From the NCBI GenBank assembly GCA_900758315.1, contig CAAERF010000138.1, positions 1 to 7,248 on the forward strand: a DNA stretch of 7,248 nt, read 5' to 3'. Each line of letters opens with the position of its first letter. Positions within the stretch are counted from its first letter, which is position 1. Under the pieces are notes generated by a model, which was given only the letters and a program-made list of their open reading frames with translations, was not told where the DNA came from and did not search any database. Shown in pieces: positions 1-5,631 of this stretch. A program made the position numbers and the translations under genes. This DNA comes from an uncultured Oscillospiraceae bacterium (GTDB lineage: Bacteria > Bacillota > Clostridia > Oscillospirales > Oscillospiraceae).

Positions 1-831
1 CAGCAGGTACTCCGCCTGGCTCATGCGGCGCTGCTGGATGTACTCAGTGATGGTGCAGTCATAGACTTTTTTGAAACTGCTCTTGAGTTTTGTTGTCCCC
101 ATGCAGGCAATCTGGGTCAGACGCTCCATAGGAACTTCCGCGGCGTAATGGTCGCTCAGGTAGGTAGCGACTGTCTGAATATTCTCAATATCCTGGGCTG
201 CCAGCCGCCCAGTGGCCGCCGGACGCTTTTTCTGATACTCCACCACCAGCGACAACGCTTCGGCTACCTTGCCCTCATAAAACAGTTTGGCGGCGATCCC
301 ATCTCCGCGGTAATTTTGAAGTTCTGTAAGGAGCCTGGACATTTCCGGGAAGTCTGTTGTCTGGTCGATCTTTCGGAATGCCTCCACCGGGTTGTGGTAT
401 TCGTCCGGATACTGCTTTTTGAGATAATCCTCATAGTAGGCGGGCATGATCTCAACGCCGATGGAGCGAATAGGAATATTTTTGTGGATCAGCACCCGGT
501 AGGGTGAATAGCCGCCAATATAGGTTTTGATACACCCGGCGGACAGCCGGCGGTACGGAGCCAATTCCTCGCCGGATATGGAATCATAGCGGGTGATGCT
601 CAGACACTCTGGCAGGGAGAACTCCAGCAGAGAGTCCTCGTGAAAGGAAAAGTTATGGATCTTGATGTCGTACAGATCCTTTTGCCCATAGGTCCAGTAG
701 AACCCCTCTCCGATTTCGGGCGATAACTTCCACGAGATGCCTAAAGAACCATATTGCTGATTATCCGGGTCGGGAATAAAACCGTGCCCTTTCAACAGCG
801 GTGCATAGTATTGCTCAATGATTTCGGGCAT
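1..831 (-). CDS. AraC-family transcriptional regulator (C-terminal end cut by window edge)
   Basis: Read from the complementary strand, this is an open frame of 277 codons from ATG at 831-829 to the left edge, with no stop. An in-frame TAA at 855-853 lies just upstream and no other start codon intervenes, so the ATG is well fixed. Residues ~1-130 form a putative effector-binding domain. Residues ~150-205 are a helical linker. Residues ~215-277 match the first half of an AraC-type DNA-binding domain: the helices around DIENIQTVATYLSDHY, then MERLTQIACMGTTKLKSSF (235-253) as the first helix-turn-helix, then the linker helix ITEYIQQRRMSQAEYLL. The second helix-turn-helix, roughly 40 residues, should lie beyond the edge. 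It is a cytoplasmic DNA-binding regulator. Its divergent position 188 bases from the transporter operon suggests it controls that operon, probably as an activator responding to the transported molecule (inference). The ligand is unknown. Confidence 0.93.
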   Translation of the reverse strand, partial: MPEIIEQYYAPLLKGHGFIPDPDNQQYGSLGISWKLSPEIGEGFYWTYGQKDLYDIKIHNFSFHEDSLLEFSLPECLSITRYDSISGEELAPYRRLSAGCIKTYIGGYSPYRVLIHKNIPIRSIGVEIMPAYYEDYLKKQYPDEYHNPVEAFRKIDQTTDFPEMSRLLTELQNYRGDGIAAKLFYEGKVAEALSLVVEYQKKRPAATGRLAAQDIENIQTVATYLSDHYAAEVPMERLTQIACMGTTKLKSSFKKVYDCTITEYIQQRRMSQAEYLL

Positions 832-844
832 GACAAAAGACTCG

Positions 845-854
845 CCTCCTCTTT
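845..854 (-). promoter_or_regulatory. Ribosome binding site of the AraC-family regulator
   Basis: The minus strand reads AAAGAGGAGG here, a near-perfect anti-16S match. It ends 13 bases before the ATG at 831, a little farther than the usual 5-9. No nearer start codon exists in the frame, so the long spacing appears real. Confidence 0.7.
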
Positions 855-864
855 ACAACGATTG

Positions 865-892
865 GACGAACTTTTGAAACGAAAAGACGAAC
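865..892. promoter_or_regulatory. GACGAAC direct repeat with 21-base period
   Basis: GACGAAC occurs at 865-871 and again at 886-892, a start-to-start distance of 21 bases, two helical turns. AraC-family proteins commonly bind direct repeats of about this period, one monomer per repeat on the same DNA face. A related GCGAAC occurs at 950-955. This overlaps the inverted repeat at 873-903, so the two are alternative readings of one regulator site. Confidence 0.4.
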
Positions 893-903
893 CTCGTTTC
901 AAA
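873..903. repeat. Perfect 10-bp inverted repeat, candidate AraC-type operator
   Basis: TTTGAAACGA (873-882) is followed by an 11-base spacer and its exact reverse complement TCGTTTCAAA (894-903). The right arm ends 3 bases before the predicted plus-strand -35 element at 907-912, the usual place for an activator that contacts RNA polymerase. A 10-bp perfect repeat is unlikely by chance in 188 bases. It could instead act as a hairpin in the leader of the minus-strand regulator transcript; the sequence alone does not decide. Confidence 0.6.
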
Positions 904-906
904 TCA

Positions 907-935
907 TTGAAAGCCGCCCCAATCGAGTGTATGTT
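907..935 (+). promoter_or_regulatory. Predicted sigma-70/SigA promoter of the transporter operon
   Basis: TTGAAA (907-912) resembles the -35 consensus and TATGTT (930-935) the -10 consensus at 4 of 6 bases, with an optimal 17-base spacer. Transcription would begin near 942, giving a leader of roughly 78 bases before the first gene. The imperfect -10 fits a promoter that needs an activator. It is the best plus-strand candidate I found between 832 and 1019. Confidence 0.5.
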
Positions 936-944
936 ATAGGTGAC

Positions 945-962
945 GGTTAGCGAACTCTAACC
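945..962. promoter_or_regulatory. GGTTAG-N6-CTAACC dyad, candidate repressor operator
   Basis: GGTTAG (945-950) and CTAACC (957-962) are perfect inverted half-sites around CGAACT. The site covers about +3 to +20 of the predicted transcript, where a bound repressor would block initiation. The half-sites equal those in the DtxR/IdeR consensus for iron-dependent repressors, but that consensus has one base between them rather than six, so assignment to a DtxR-type regulator is tentative. Another repressor is possible. Confidence 0.45.
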
Positions 963-1007
963 AAAGAGTAGCATATCACAAAGAAAAAGTCAACATGACG
1001 CAAAAAC

Positions 1008-1015
1008 AGGAGGAG
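1008..1015 (+). promoter_or_regulatory. Ribosome binding site of the MptD-family gene
   Basis: AGGAGGAG lies 4-6 bases ahead of ATG at 1020. It selects this start over the earlier ATG at 995, which is in another frame and has no comparable site. Confidence 0.8.
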
Positions 1016-1019
1016 CAAA

Positions 1020-1631
1020 ATGAGCAATCAAGTCAATTCACTGAAGAAGGGCCTTACGGTCAAGGACCTTGTGACAACGGGTATTTTCAGTGCCATCTTT
1101 TTTGTGTTTACCCTGGTCGGCGGACTTCCGTTCGCCCCGAATCCAGTCCTGACCTTCTATATGCCGATGGGGGCGGCGCTGCTGTGCGGCCCTATTTATC
1201 TGCTGATGGTGGCTAAAGTGCAGAAGCGGTGGAGCGTCACAATTCTCGGCATCATCATGGGGATCATCTGGTTTGCCACCGGAATGCACTGGGCATTTTC
1301 CCTGGGCTATATCGGGATGGGACTTATTGCGGACTTGGTAGCCGGCGCCGGTCACTACCGCAACAAGGCCATCAATCTGCTGTCCTATATGCTGATTTCC
1401 CTGGGAGGCATCTATACTTATGTGGTGTTCTTTCTTGACCCGGACGGCTGGGCCAGCACCATGCTGAAAAATGGTACGGAACAGTCCTACATCGACACCA
1501 TGAACGCCTCCGCACCCTCCTGGCTCCTCGTGGTCATTATCGCCGGCACATTGGCGGTGGCGGCTTTCAGCGGCTGGGTCGGCGGCAAGATGCTGAAAAA
1601 GCAGTTTGAAAAGGCTGGGATCACCGCATGA
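1020..1631 (+). CDS. MptD-family (Trep_Strep) ECF transporter S component
   Basis: This 203-residue, very hydrophobic protein is the likely substrate-binding membrane subunit of an energy-coupling factor importer. Its length and sequence fit the MptD/Trep_Strep family, beginning with KKGLTVKDLVTTGIFSAIFF (residues 9-28). About six membrane segments can be seen near residues 19-38, 45-66, 72-90, 93-111, 118-139 and 168-190, followed by a short basic tail. Small residues in the first helices (GIFSAIFF, MPMGAALLCGP) suit S-component packing against EcfT, by family knowledge. A polar loop at ~140-167 faces one side of the membrane. It is first in the operon and overlaps the EcfT gene by ATGA at 1628-1631. 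Substrates of this family are largely unassigned, so none is named here. Confidence 0.9.
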   Translation: MSNQVNSLKKGLTVKDLVTTGIFSAIFFVFTLVGGLPFAPNPVLTFYMPMGAALLCGPIYLLMVAKVQKRWSVTILGIIMGIIWFATGMHWAFSLGYIGMGLIADLVAGAGHYRNKAINLLSYMLISLGGIYTYVVFFLDPDGWASTMLKNGTEQSYIDTMNASAPSWLLVVIIAGTLAVAAFSGWVGGKMLKKQFEKAGITA

Positions 1632-2353
1632 TGGGCGGAGCGTCATCCCGGCGCGGGCTGTGGCTGGACCCCAGGACGAAGATATTGCTGCTGTTGTTCT
1701 GCATCCTTTCCGCTATGATGGCCCCATCCCTTTTCTATGAACTGGGCCTTGTGGTGCTGATCGGACTGCTCGGTGTCTGCTTCGGGAAGTGGAAATATGC
1801 CTGGAAGGGTGTGCTGTTCTATGCGCTGATTGTCCTGCTCACCCTCTGGATCATGGACACCATGACGGGCACCTGGCGCACCATGTTTATCGCCTTTTTG
1901 GGGCTGTTCCATAAGGTCTATCCCTGTGGGATGCTGTCCGGCATTGTCCTCTCTACCACGAAGGTCAGCGAATTCTTATCCGCCATGAACCGCATCCACG
2001 CACCGAAAAAGCTGGTGATCCCGCTGGCCGTCATGCTCCGCTATGTCCCCACCATCCAGGAGGACTGGCGGTTTATCAAGGACGCCATGCGGATGCGGGA
2101 TGTGTCGCCGTCTCCCAAGGGACTGCTGACGCACCCGGCCATGACGGTGGAGTGCATTTATGTCCCGCTGATGATGGCGGCCTCCAAGGCGGCGGATGAA
2201 CTGTCCATCGCCTCCATTACCCGCGGGATCGAAAACCCGAAGCCCCGGACCTGCCTGGTGCAGATTCACATAGGGCCTGCGGATCTTCTGGCGGGCGTCT
2301 GCTTCGCGGCGTACCTCGCTGTGGGGCTGTACTGGAAGGGGGTGTTCGGATGA
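1628..2353 (+). CDS. Energy-coupling factor transporter transmembrane protein (EcfT/CbiQ family)
   Basis: This 241-residue membrane protein couples ATPase movements to the S component. It starts with WLDPRTKILLLL (12-22), the usual EcfT opening, and has hydrophobic segments near residues 17-32, 36-52, 58-77, 84-95 and 217-236. The cytoplasmic part carries the two arginine coupling motifs that EcfT uses to contact the ATPases: MRMRD at 154-158 and ITRG at 197-200. The first deviates from the usual Ala-Arg-Gly, the second is nearly canonical. The start overlaps the S gene by ATGA; ATG at 1631 is an alternative start one codon later. No strong ribosome binding site precedes it, so translation is probably coupled. 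It overlaps the ATPase gene by ATGA at 2350-2353. Confidence 0.93.
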   Translation: MMGGASSRRGLWLDPRTKILLLLFCILSAMMAPSLFYELGLVVLIGLLGVCFGKWKYAWKGVLFYALIVLLTLWIMDTMTGTWRTMFIAFLGLFHKVYPCGMLSGIVLSTTKVSEFLSAMNRIHAPKKLVIPLAVMLRYVPTIQEDWRFIKDAMRMRDVSPSPKGLLTHPAMTVECIYVPLMMAASKAADELSIASITRGIENPKPRTCLVQIHIGPADLLAGVCFAAYLAVGLYWKGVFG

Positions 2354-3867
2354 TTGAATTAAAGCATGTGTCGTTTGCCTACCAGGGGCAGGAGCATGAC
2401 GGCCTGCACGACATCAATCTGACGATTGCGGACGGAGAGTGCGTCCTGTTCTGCGGCCGGAGCGGATGCGGCAAGACCACCATCACAAGGCTGGTCAACG
2501 GCCTGATCCCACAATTCTATGCGGGAGAATTGACGGGCAGCGTACTGGTGGATGGACAGGAGATCAGCAAGCTGCCCATGTACCAGACCGCTGCTAAAGT
2601 CGGCTCTGTGTTCCAAAACCCCAGGACGCAGTTTTTCAATGTGGACACGGACAGCGAAATCGCCTTTGGGATTGAAAACGAGGCCCGGCCGCCCGTGGAG
2701 CTGGCGGAGCGGGTGGAGCAGGCCACTGACGACCTGCATATCCGCCCGCTCCGAAACCGCAATATCTTTGAATTGTCCGGGGGCGAAAAGCAGAAGATCG
2801 CCTTCGCCTCGGTCTATGCCATGAATCCGGAGATTTACCTGCTGGATGAGCCGTCCTCCAATCTGGATATGACATCTATCCAGGAGTTAAAAGGCCATAT
2901 GCGGCTGCTTCAAAAGCAGGGCAAGACCATCCTGATCGCGGAGCACCGGCTCTATTATCTGATGGATCTGGCGGACCGGATCGTGTACTTGGAGCAGGGC
3001 CAGATTGAGAAGATTTTTACGCCGGAAGAGTTCCGCAGATTGCCGAAGGAGGCCCGGGAACGCATGGGATTGCGGGCGGCGGATTTAGCGGAGGTGCGGC
3101 CTCCGCAAGTCCACCCGCCGGCATCTTCCCCTGTCCTGGAGCTTCGGGATGTCACGCTCCGGTATAAAAAGCGGACGATCCTGCACCGCATCAGCCTTGC
3201 CGCCGCAAAGGGTGAGGTAATCGGCGTGGTGGGCCACAACGGGGCCGGGAAAACAACCTTTTCCCGCGCCCTGTGCGGACTCCACAAGGACTGCGAGGGG
3301 AAGTTTCTGTGGGATGGACAGGCAATGGAGCGGAAGAACAGGCTGAAACGCTCCTACATGGTGATGCAGGATGTGAACTACGAATTATTTGCCGAGAGCG
3401 TGGAGGCGGAGTGCTCTTTCGGCATCCGCAATCCGGACTTGACCCTGGCCGCCTCAACTCTGGAGGAATTGGGGCTGGCTCCCTATCGGGAGCGCCACCC
3501 CAACACGCTGTCCGGCGGGCAGAAGCAGCGGGTGGCCGTAGCGGTCAGCATGATCTGCGGAAAAGACCTGCTGGTGTTTGACGAGCCTACCAGCGGCCTG
3601 GACTTTGACAGCATGACCCAGGTGGCGGGGCTGATCCGGCGGCTGTCTGAGCTTGGAAAGGTCATTTTCATTGTCACCCATGATTTTGAATTTGTCTGCC
3701 GCACCTGCTCCCGTGTCCTGCATTTTGACGAGGGCGAGATGCCCGATGATATACCCGTTGTGATGGACGCCCTCCCGAAACTGAGAGAGCTGTTCTCTGT
3801 CAAGGTGAATGGCTCCGAAGGAGACAGAGAAGGTGGCCTGGGCCATTCAGATGGAAAGGAGAGGTAG
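2350..3867 (+). CDS. Fused double ABC ATPase of an ECF transporter (EcfA1-EcfA2 type)
   Basis: This 505-residue cytoplasmic protein contains two complete ATP-binding domains and would power the ECF importer. Domain 1 (~1-235): Walker A GRSGCGKTT 36-44, Q-loop Q89, signature LSGGEKQ 142-148, Walker B LLDEP 164-168, H-loop H199. Domain 2 (~262-480): Walker A GHNGAGKTT 295-303, Q-loop Q340, signature LSGGQKQ 387-393, Walker B VFDEP 409-413, H-loop H444. A proline-rich linker (RPPQVHPPASSP, 250-261) joins them, and a glycine-rich charged tail follows residue 484. Both catalytic glutamates, E167 and E412, are present, so both sites look active. AAGGGGG at 2336-2342 gives a site 7 bases before the ATG. 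The fusion replaces the separate EcfA1 and EcfA2 found in many Firmicutes and suggests a dedicated rather than shared energising module (inference). Confidence 0.95.
   Translation: MIELKHVSFAYQGQEHDGLHDINLTIADGECVLFCGRSGCGKTTITRLVNGLIPQFYAGELTGSVLVDGQEISKLPMYQTAAKVGSVFQNPRTQFFNVDTDSEIAFGIENEARPPVELAERVEQATDDLHIRPLRNRNIFELSGGEKQKIAFASVYAMNPEIYLLDEPSSNLDMTSIQELKGHMRLLQKQGKTILIAEHRLYYLMDLADRIVYLEQGQIEKIFTPEEFRRLPKEARERMGLRAADLAEVRPPQVHPPASSPVLELRDVTLRYKKRTILHRISLAAAKGEVIGVVGHNGAGKTTFSRALCGLHKDCEGKFLWDGQAMERKNRLKRSYMVMQDVNYELFAESVEAECSFGIRNPDLTLAASTLEELGLAPYRERHPNTLSGGQKQRVAVAVSMICGKDLLVFDEPTSGLDFDSMTQVAGLIRRLSELGKVIFIVTHDFEFVCRTCSRVLHFDEGEMPDDIPVVMDALPKLRELFSVKVNGSEGDREGGLGHSDGKER
3855..3861 (+). 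promoter_or_regulatory. Ribosome binding site of the first half-size ABC transporter
   Basis: AAAGGAG sits 9 bases before ATG at 3871, inside the last codons of the double-ATPase gene, and is the only good site near this start. No room for a promoter exists in the 3-base gap between genes. Confidence 0.65.
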
Positions 3868-3870
3868 TCT

Positions 3871-5631
3871 ATGAAACAGAAAAAAACCAATCGTGTGGCC
3901 TTGCTGCTCCACTGGGCCGGAGAGCAAAAGGTATGGCTGTTCCTGGCCGTGCTTCTGGCGATGGCCGGGGGCCTGTGCATTGTGGTGCCCTATATTGAAA
4001 TTTACCGGCTGATGGACGCCGCCTTTGGCGGGACCTGTACCGAAGAACTGGTGGTGCGGGTCGTGGCCGCTGTGGCCGCGGCGGTGGTGCTCCGCTTTGT
4101 GCTGTTCGGGGCGTCTGGAGTGGTATCCCACAAGGGAGCCTACGGCGCGCTGTTCAAGGTGCGCTGCATGGTAGCGGAACACATGGCTAAGGTGCCGCTG
4201 GGGGCGCTGAACGAGCGGCGGACCGGCGACATCAAAACCGTGCTGAACGAGGACATTGAGAAGCTGGAGCTGTTTCTGGCCCACAACCTGCCGGATCTGG
4301 TGTGCTATCTGGTGGGGCCGGTGGTGGTTTTTGCCTACCTGATGACCGTCAATATCCCGCTGGCTCTGGTTTCCCTGGCGCCGCTGGTGCTTGCGGCCAT
4401 GGTGATGGCGGTCATGTTCCGCAACACGGACGACCTGATGGACCGGGCCAACCGTTCCATCACCGCGCTGAACTCGGTCATGATCGAGTATATCAGCGGC
4501 ATGAAGCTCATCAAGGCATACAACATGGGGAGCAAATCCTTCCAGAAATTCTCCTCCGCCATCCATGAGGAAAACGCCATGTGGAACGAGACCTCTCGCC
4601 GCATGGGGCCACCCTACGCGGCCTTCGTGGTCATCATTGAGTGCGGAATGCTGCTCATGGTGCCGCTGGGCGGGATGTTTTTCCTGAAAGGCTCCCTGAC
4701 AGCCAGCGCATTCCTGCTGTTCATCTATGTGGGGTCCATGTACCTGACGGAGATCCGTCCTCTGCAGGAGCTGGGGACCAATTTCGCCAATGTGCTGAAC
4801 GCAGTCACCAAAGCGAAGGAGATCCTGGATGTCCCCATCTATGAGGGCGGCACGGATTTCCCCCAATGCCATGATATTGAACTGCGGAATGTACGGTTTT
4901 CCTACGATGGAAAAACCGATGTGCTGCAAGGCGTCAATCTCAAGATCAGGGACGGAGAGAGGCTGGCCCTGGTGGGGCAGTCCGGCGCCGGCAAGAGCAC
5001 CATAATCGAACTGATCTCCCGCTTCTATGATGTGCAGGAGGGCGAGGTGCTGATCGGCGGAAAAAATGTCAAGGAGCTGGACTACGACACCATCTTGAGC
5101 AATGTGGCTATCGTATTTCAAAAGACTTTCCTCACCCGCGACAGTGTACTGGAGAACATCCGCATGGGGAGCAGCGCCAGTCTGGAACAAGTGAGGGCCG
5201 CCGCAAAGGAAGCCCAGATCGACGACTTCATCATGTCTCTGCCGGATGGCTACGATACCAAGGTGGGGAGCTTCGGCTCCCGGTTTTCAGGCGGAGAGAA
5301 GCAGCGGATCGCCATTGCCCGCGCCATTTTGAAAAATGCCCCGATCCTGATTTTAGATGAGGCCACCAGCGCCTCCGACCCGGAAAACCAGATGGAGATT
5401 GACAAGGCCATCCAAAATCTTTGTAAAGGCAAGACCGTTATTGTGGTTGCCCACCGCCTGAGCGCCCTGAAGATGTGTGAGCGGGTCGCAGTGGTGGAGG
5501 ACCACACCATCACCTGCGTCGGCACCCATGAGGAAGTCCGCAGGGATAACGCTTACTACCGGAAAGCCTGGGAGGACTACGAAAAGGCCCGGAACATCAC
5601 CTATCAGTTGGAAGGGGGGCGAGGAGAATGA
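3871..5631 (+). CDS. Half-size ABC transporter, fused permease and ATPase (first of a pair)
   Basis: This 586-residue protein has an exporter-fold membrane domain (segments near 21-43, 61-85, 138-160, 163-184, 249-272 and 275-294) followed by an ATPase domain from ~335. Visible motifs: A-loop Y345, Walker A GQSGAGKST 369-377, Q-loop Q417, signature FSGGEKQ 472-478, Walker B LILDEA 493-498 with catalytic E497, D-loop SASD 500-503 and H-loop H528. The signature has Phe where Leu is usual and the D-loop has Ser where Leu is usual; all catalytic residues are intact. It would act in the cytoplasmic membrane, most likely as a heterodimer with the next gene product, whose ATG overlaps its stop. Such pairs may export drugs or peptides or, as in YbtPQ and IrtAB, import metallophores. 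The operon partners favour small-molecule or metallophore uptake, but this is inference. Confidence 0.95.
   Translation: MKQKKTNRVALLLHWAGEQKVWLFLAVLLAMAGGLCIVVPYIEIYRLMDAAFGGTCTEELVVRVVAAVAAAVVLRFVLFGASGVVSHKGAYGALFKVRCMVAEHMAKVPLGALNERRTGDIKTVLNEDIEKLELFLAHNLPDLVCYLVGPVVVFAYLMTVNIPLALVSLAPLVLAAMVMAVMFRNTDDLMDRANRSITALNSVMIEYISGMKLIKAYNMGSKSFQKFSSAIHEENAMWNETSRRMGPPYAAFVVIIECGMLLMVPLGGMFFLKGSLTASAFLLFIYVGSMYLTEIRPLQELGTNFANVLNAVTKAKEILDVPIYEGGTDFPQCHDIELRNVRFSYDGKTDVLQGVNLKIRDGERLALVGQSGAGKSTIIELISRFYDVQEGEVLIGGKNVKELDYDTILSNVAIVFQKTFLTRDSVLENIRMGSSASLEQVRAAAKEAQIDDFIMSLPDGYDTKVGSFGSRFSGGEKQRIAIARAILKNAPILILDEATSASDPENQMEIDKAIQNLCKGKTVIVVAHRLSALKMCERVAVVEDHTITCVGTHEEVRRDNAYYRKAWEDYEKARNITYQLEGGRGE

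Larger units (their letters stand above)
859..925. repeat. Outer 7-bp inverted repeat enclosing the inner dyad
   Basis: CGATTGG (859-865) and CCAATCG (919-925) are exact reverse complements flanking the inner 873-903 repeat, with gaps of 7 bases on the left and 15 on the right. Seven bases alone is modest evidence, but co-centring with a perfect 10-bp repeat makes it worth noting. It could extend a leader hairpin or be a second pair of regulator half-sites. Confidence 0.4.
832..1019. promoter_or_regulatory. Divergent intergenic control region
   Basis: This 188-base non-coding stretch separates the minus-strand regulator from the plus-strand transporter operon and must hold both promoters. 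It is visibly more AT-rich than the genes beside it. It contains two nested inverted repeats, a repeated GACGAAC word, one predicted plus-strand promoter and a separate GGTTAG/CTAACC dyad, each listed on its own. I could not pick a convincing minus-strand promoter; TATAAC at 938-933 is a possible -10 element but has only a weak -35 partner. The density of symmetry suggests at least two DNA-binding proteins act here. Confidence 0.8.

Noticed and set aside
148..507. 119-codon plus-strand open frame
   Set aside because: It is antisense to the AraC-family regulator, whose frame continues through it and carries a recognisable helix-turn-helix.
873..903. Inverted repeat read as an intrinsic terminator for either strand
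   Set aside because: The arms are not GC-rich and no T-run follows on either strand; both flanking genes point away from it, so a terminator would have no purpose there.
754..939. 61-codon plus-strand open frame across the regulator start and intergenic region
   Set aside because: It overlaps the start of the regulator antisense and runs through the operator repeats; no ribosome binding site or recognisable sequence.
995..1216. ATG at 995 with a 73-codon frame ahead of the S component
   Set aside because: It has no ribosome binding site and overlaps the S-component frame almost entirely; the AGGAGGAG at 1008-1015 serves ATG 1020.
1038..1646. 202-codon minus-strand open frame
   Set aside because: It is antisense to the S-component gene and has low-complexity His/Gly/Asp composition with no membrane or domain pattern.
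3847..5190. 447-codon open frame on the minus strand
   Set aside because: It lies antisense to the first half-transporter gene, is full of His and Gln as expected from reading GC-rich sequence backwards, and shows no domain or ribosome binding site. The plus-strand frame has all ABC motifs.
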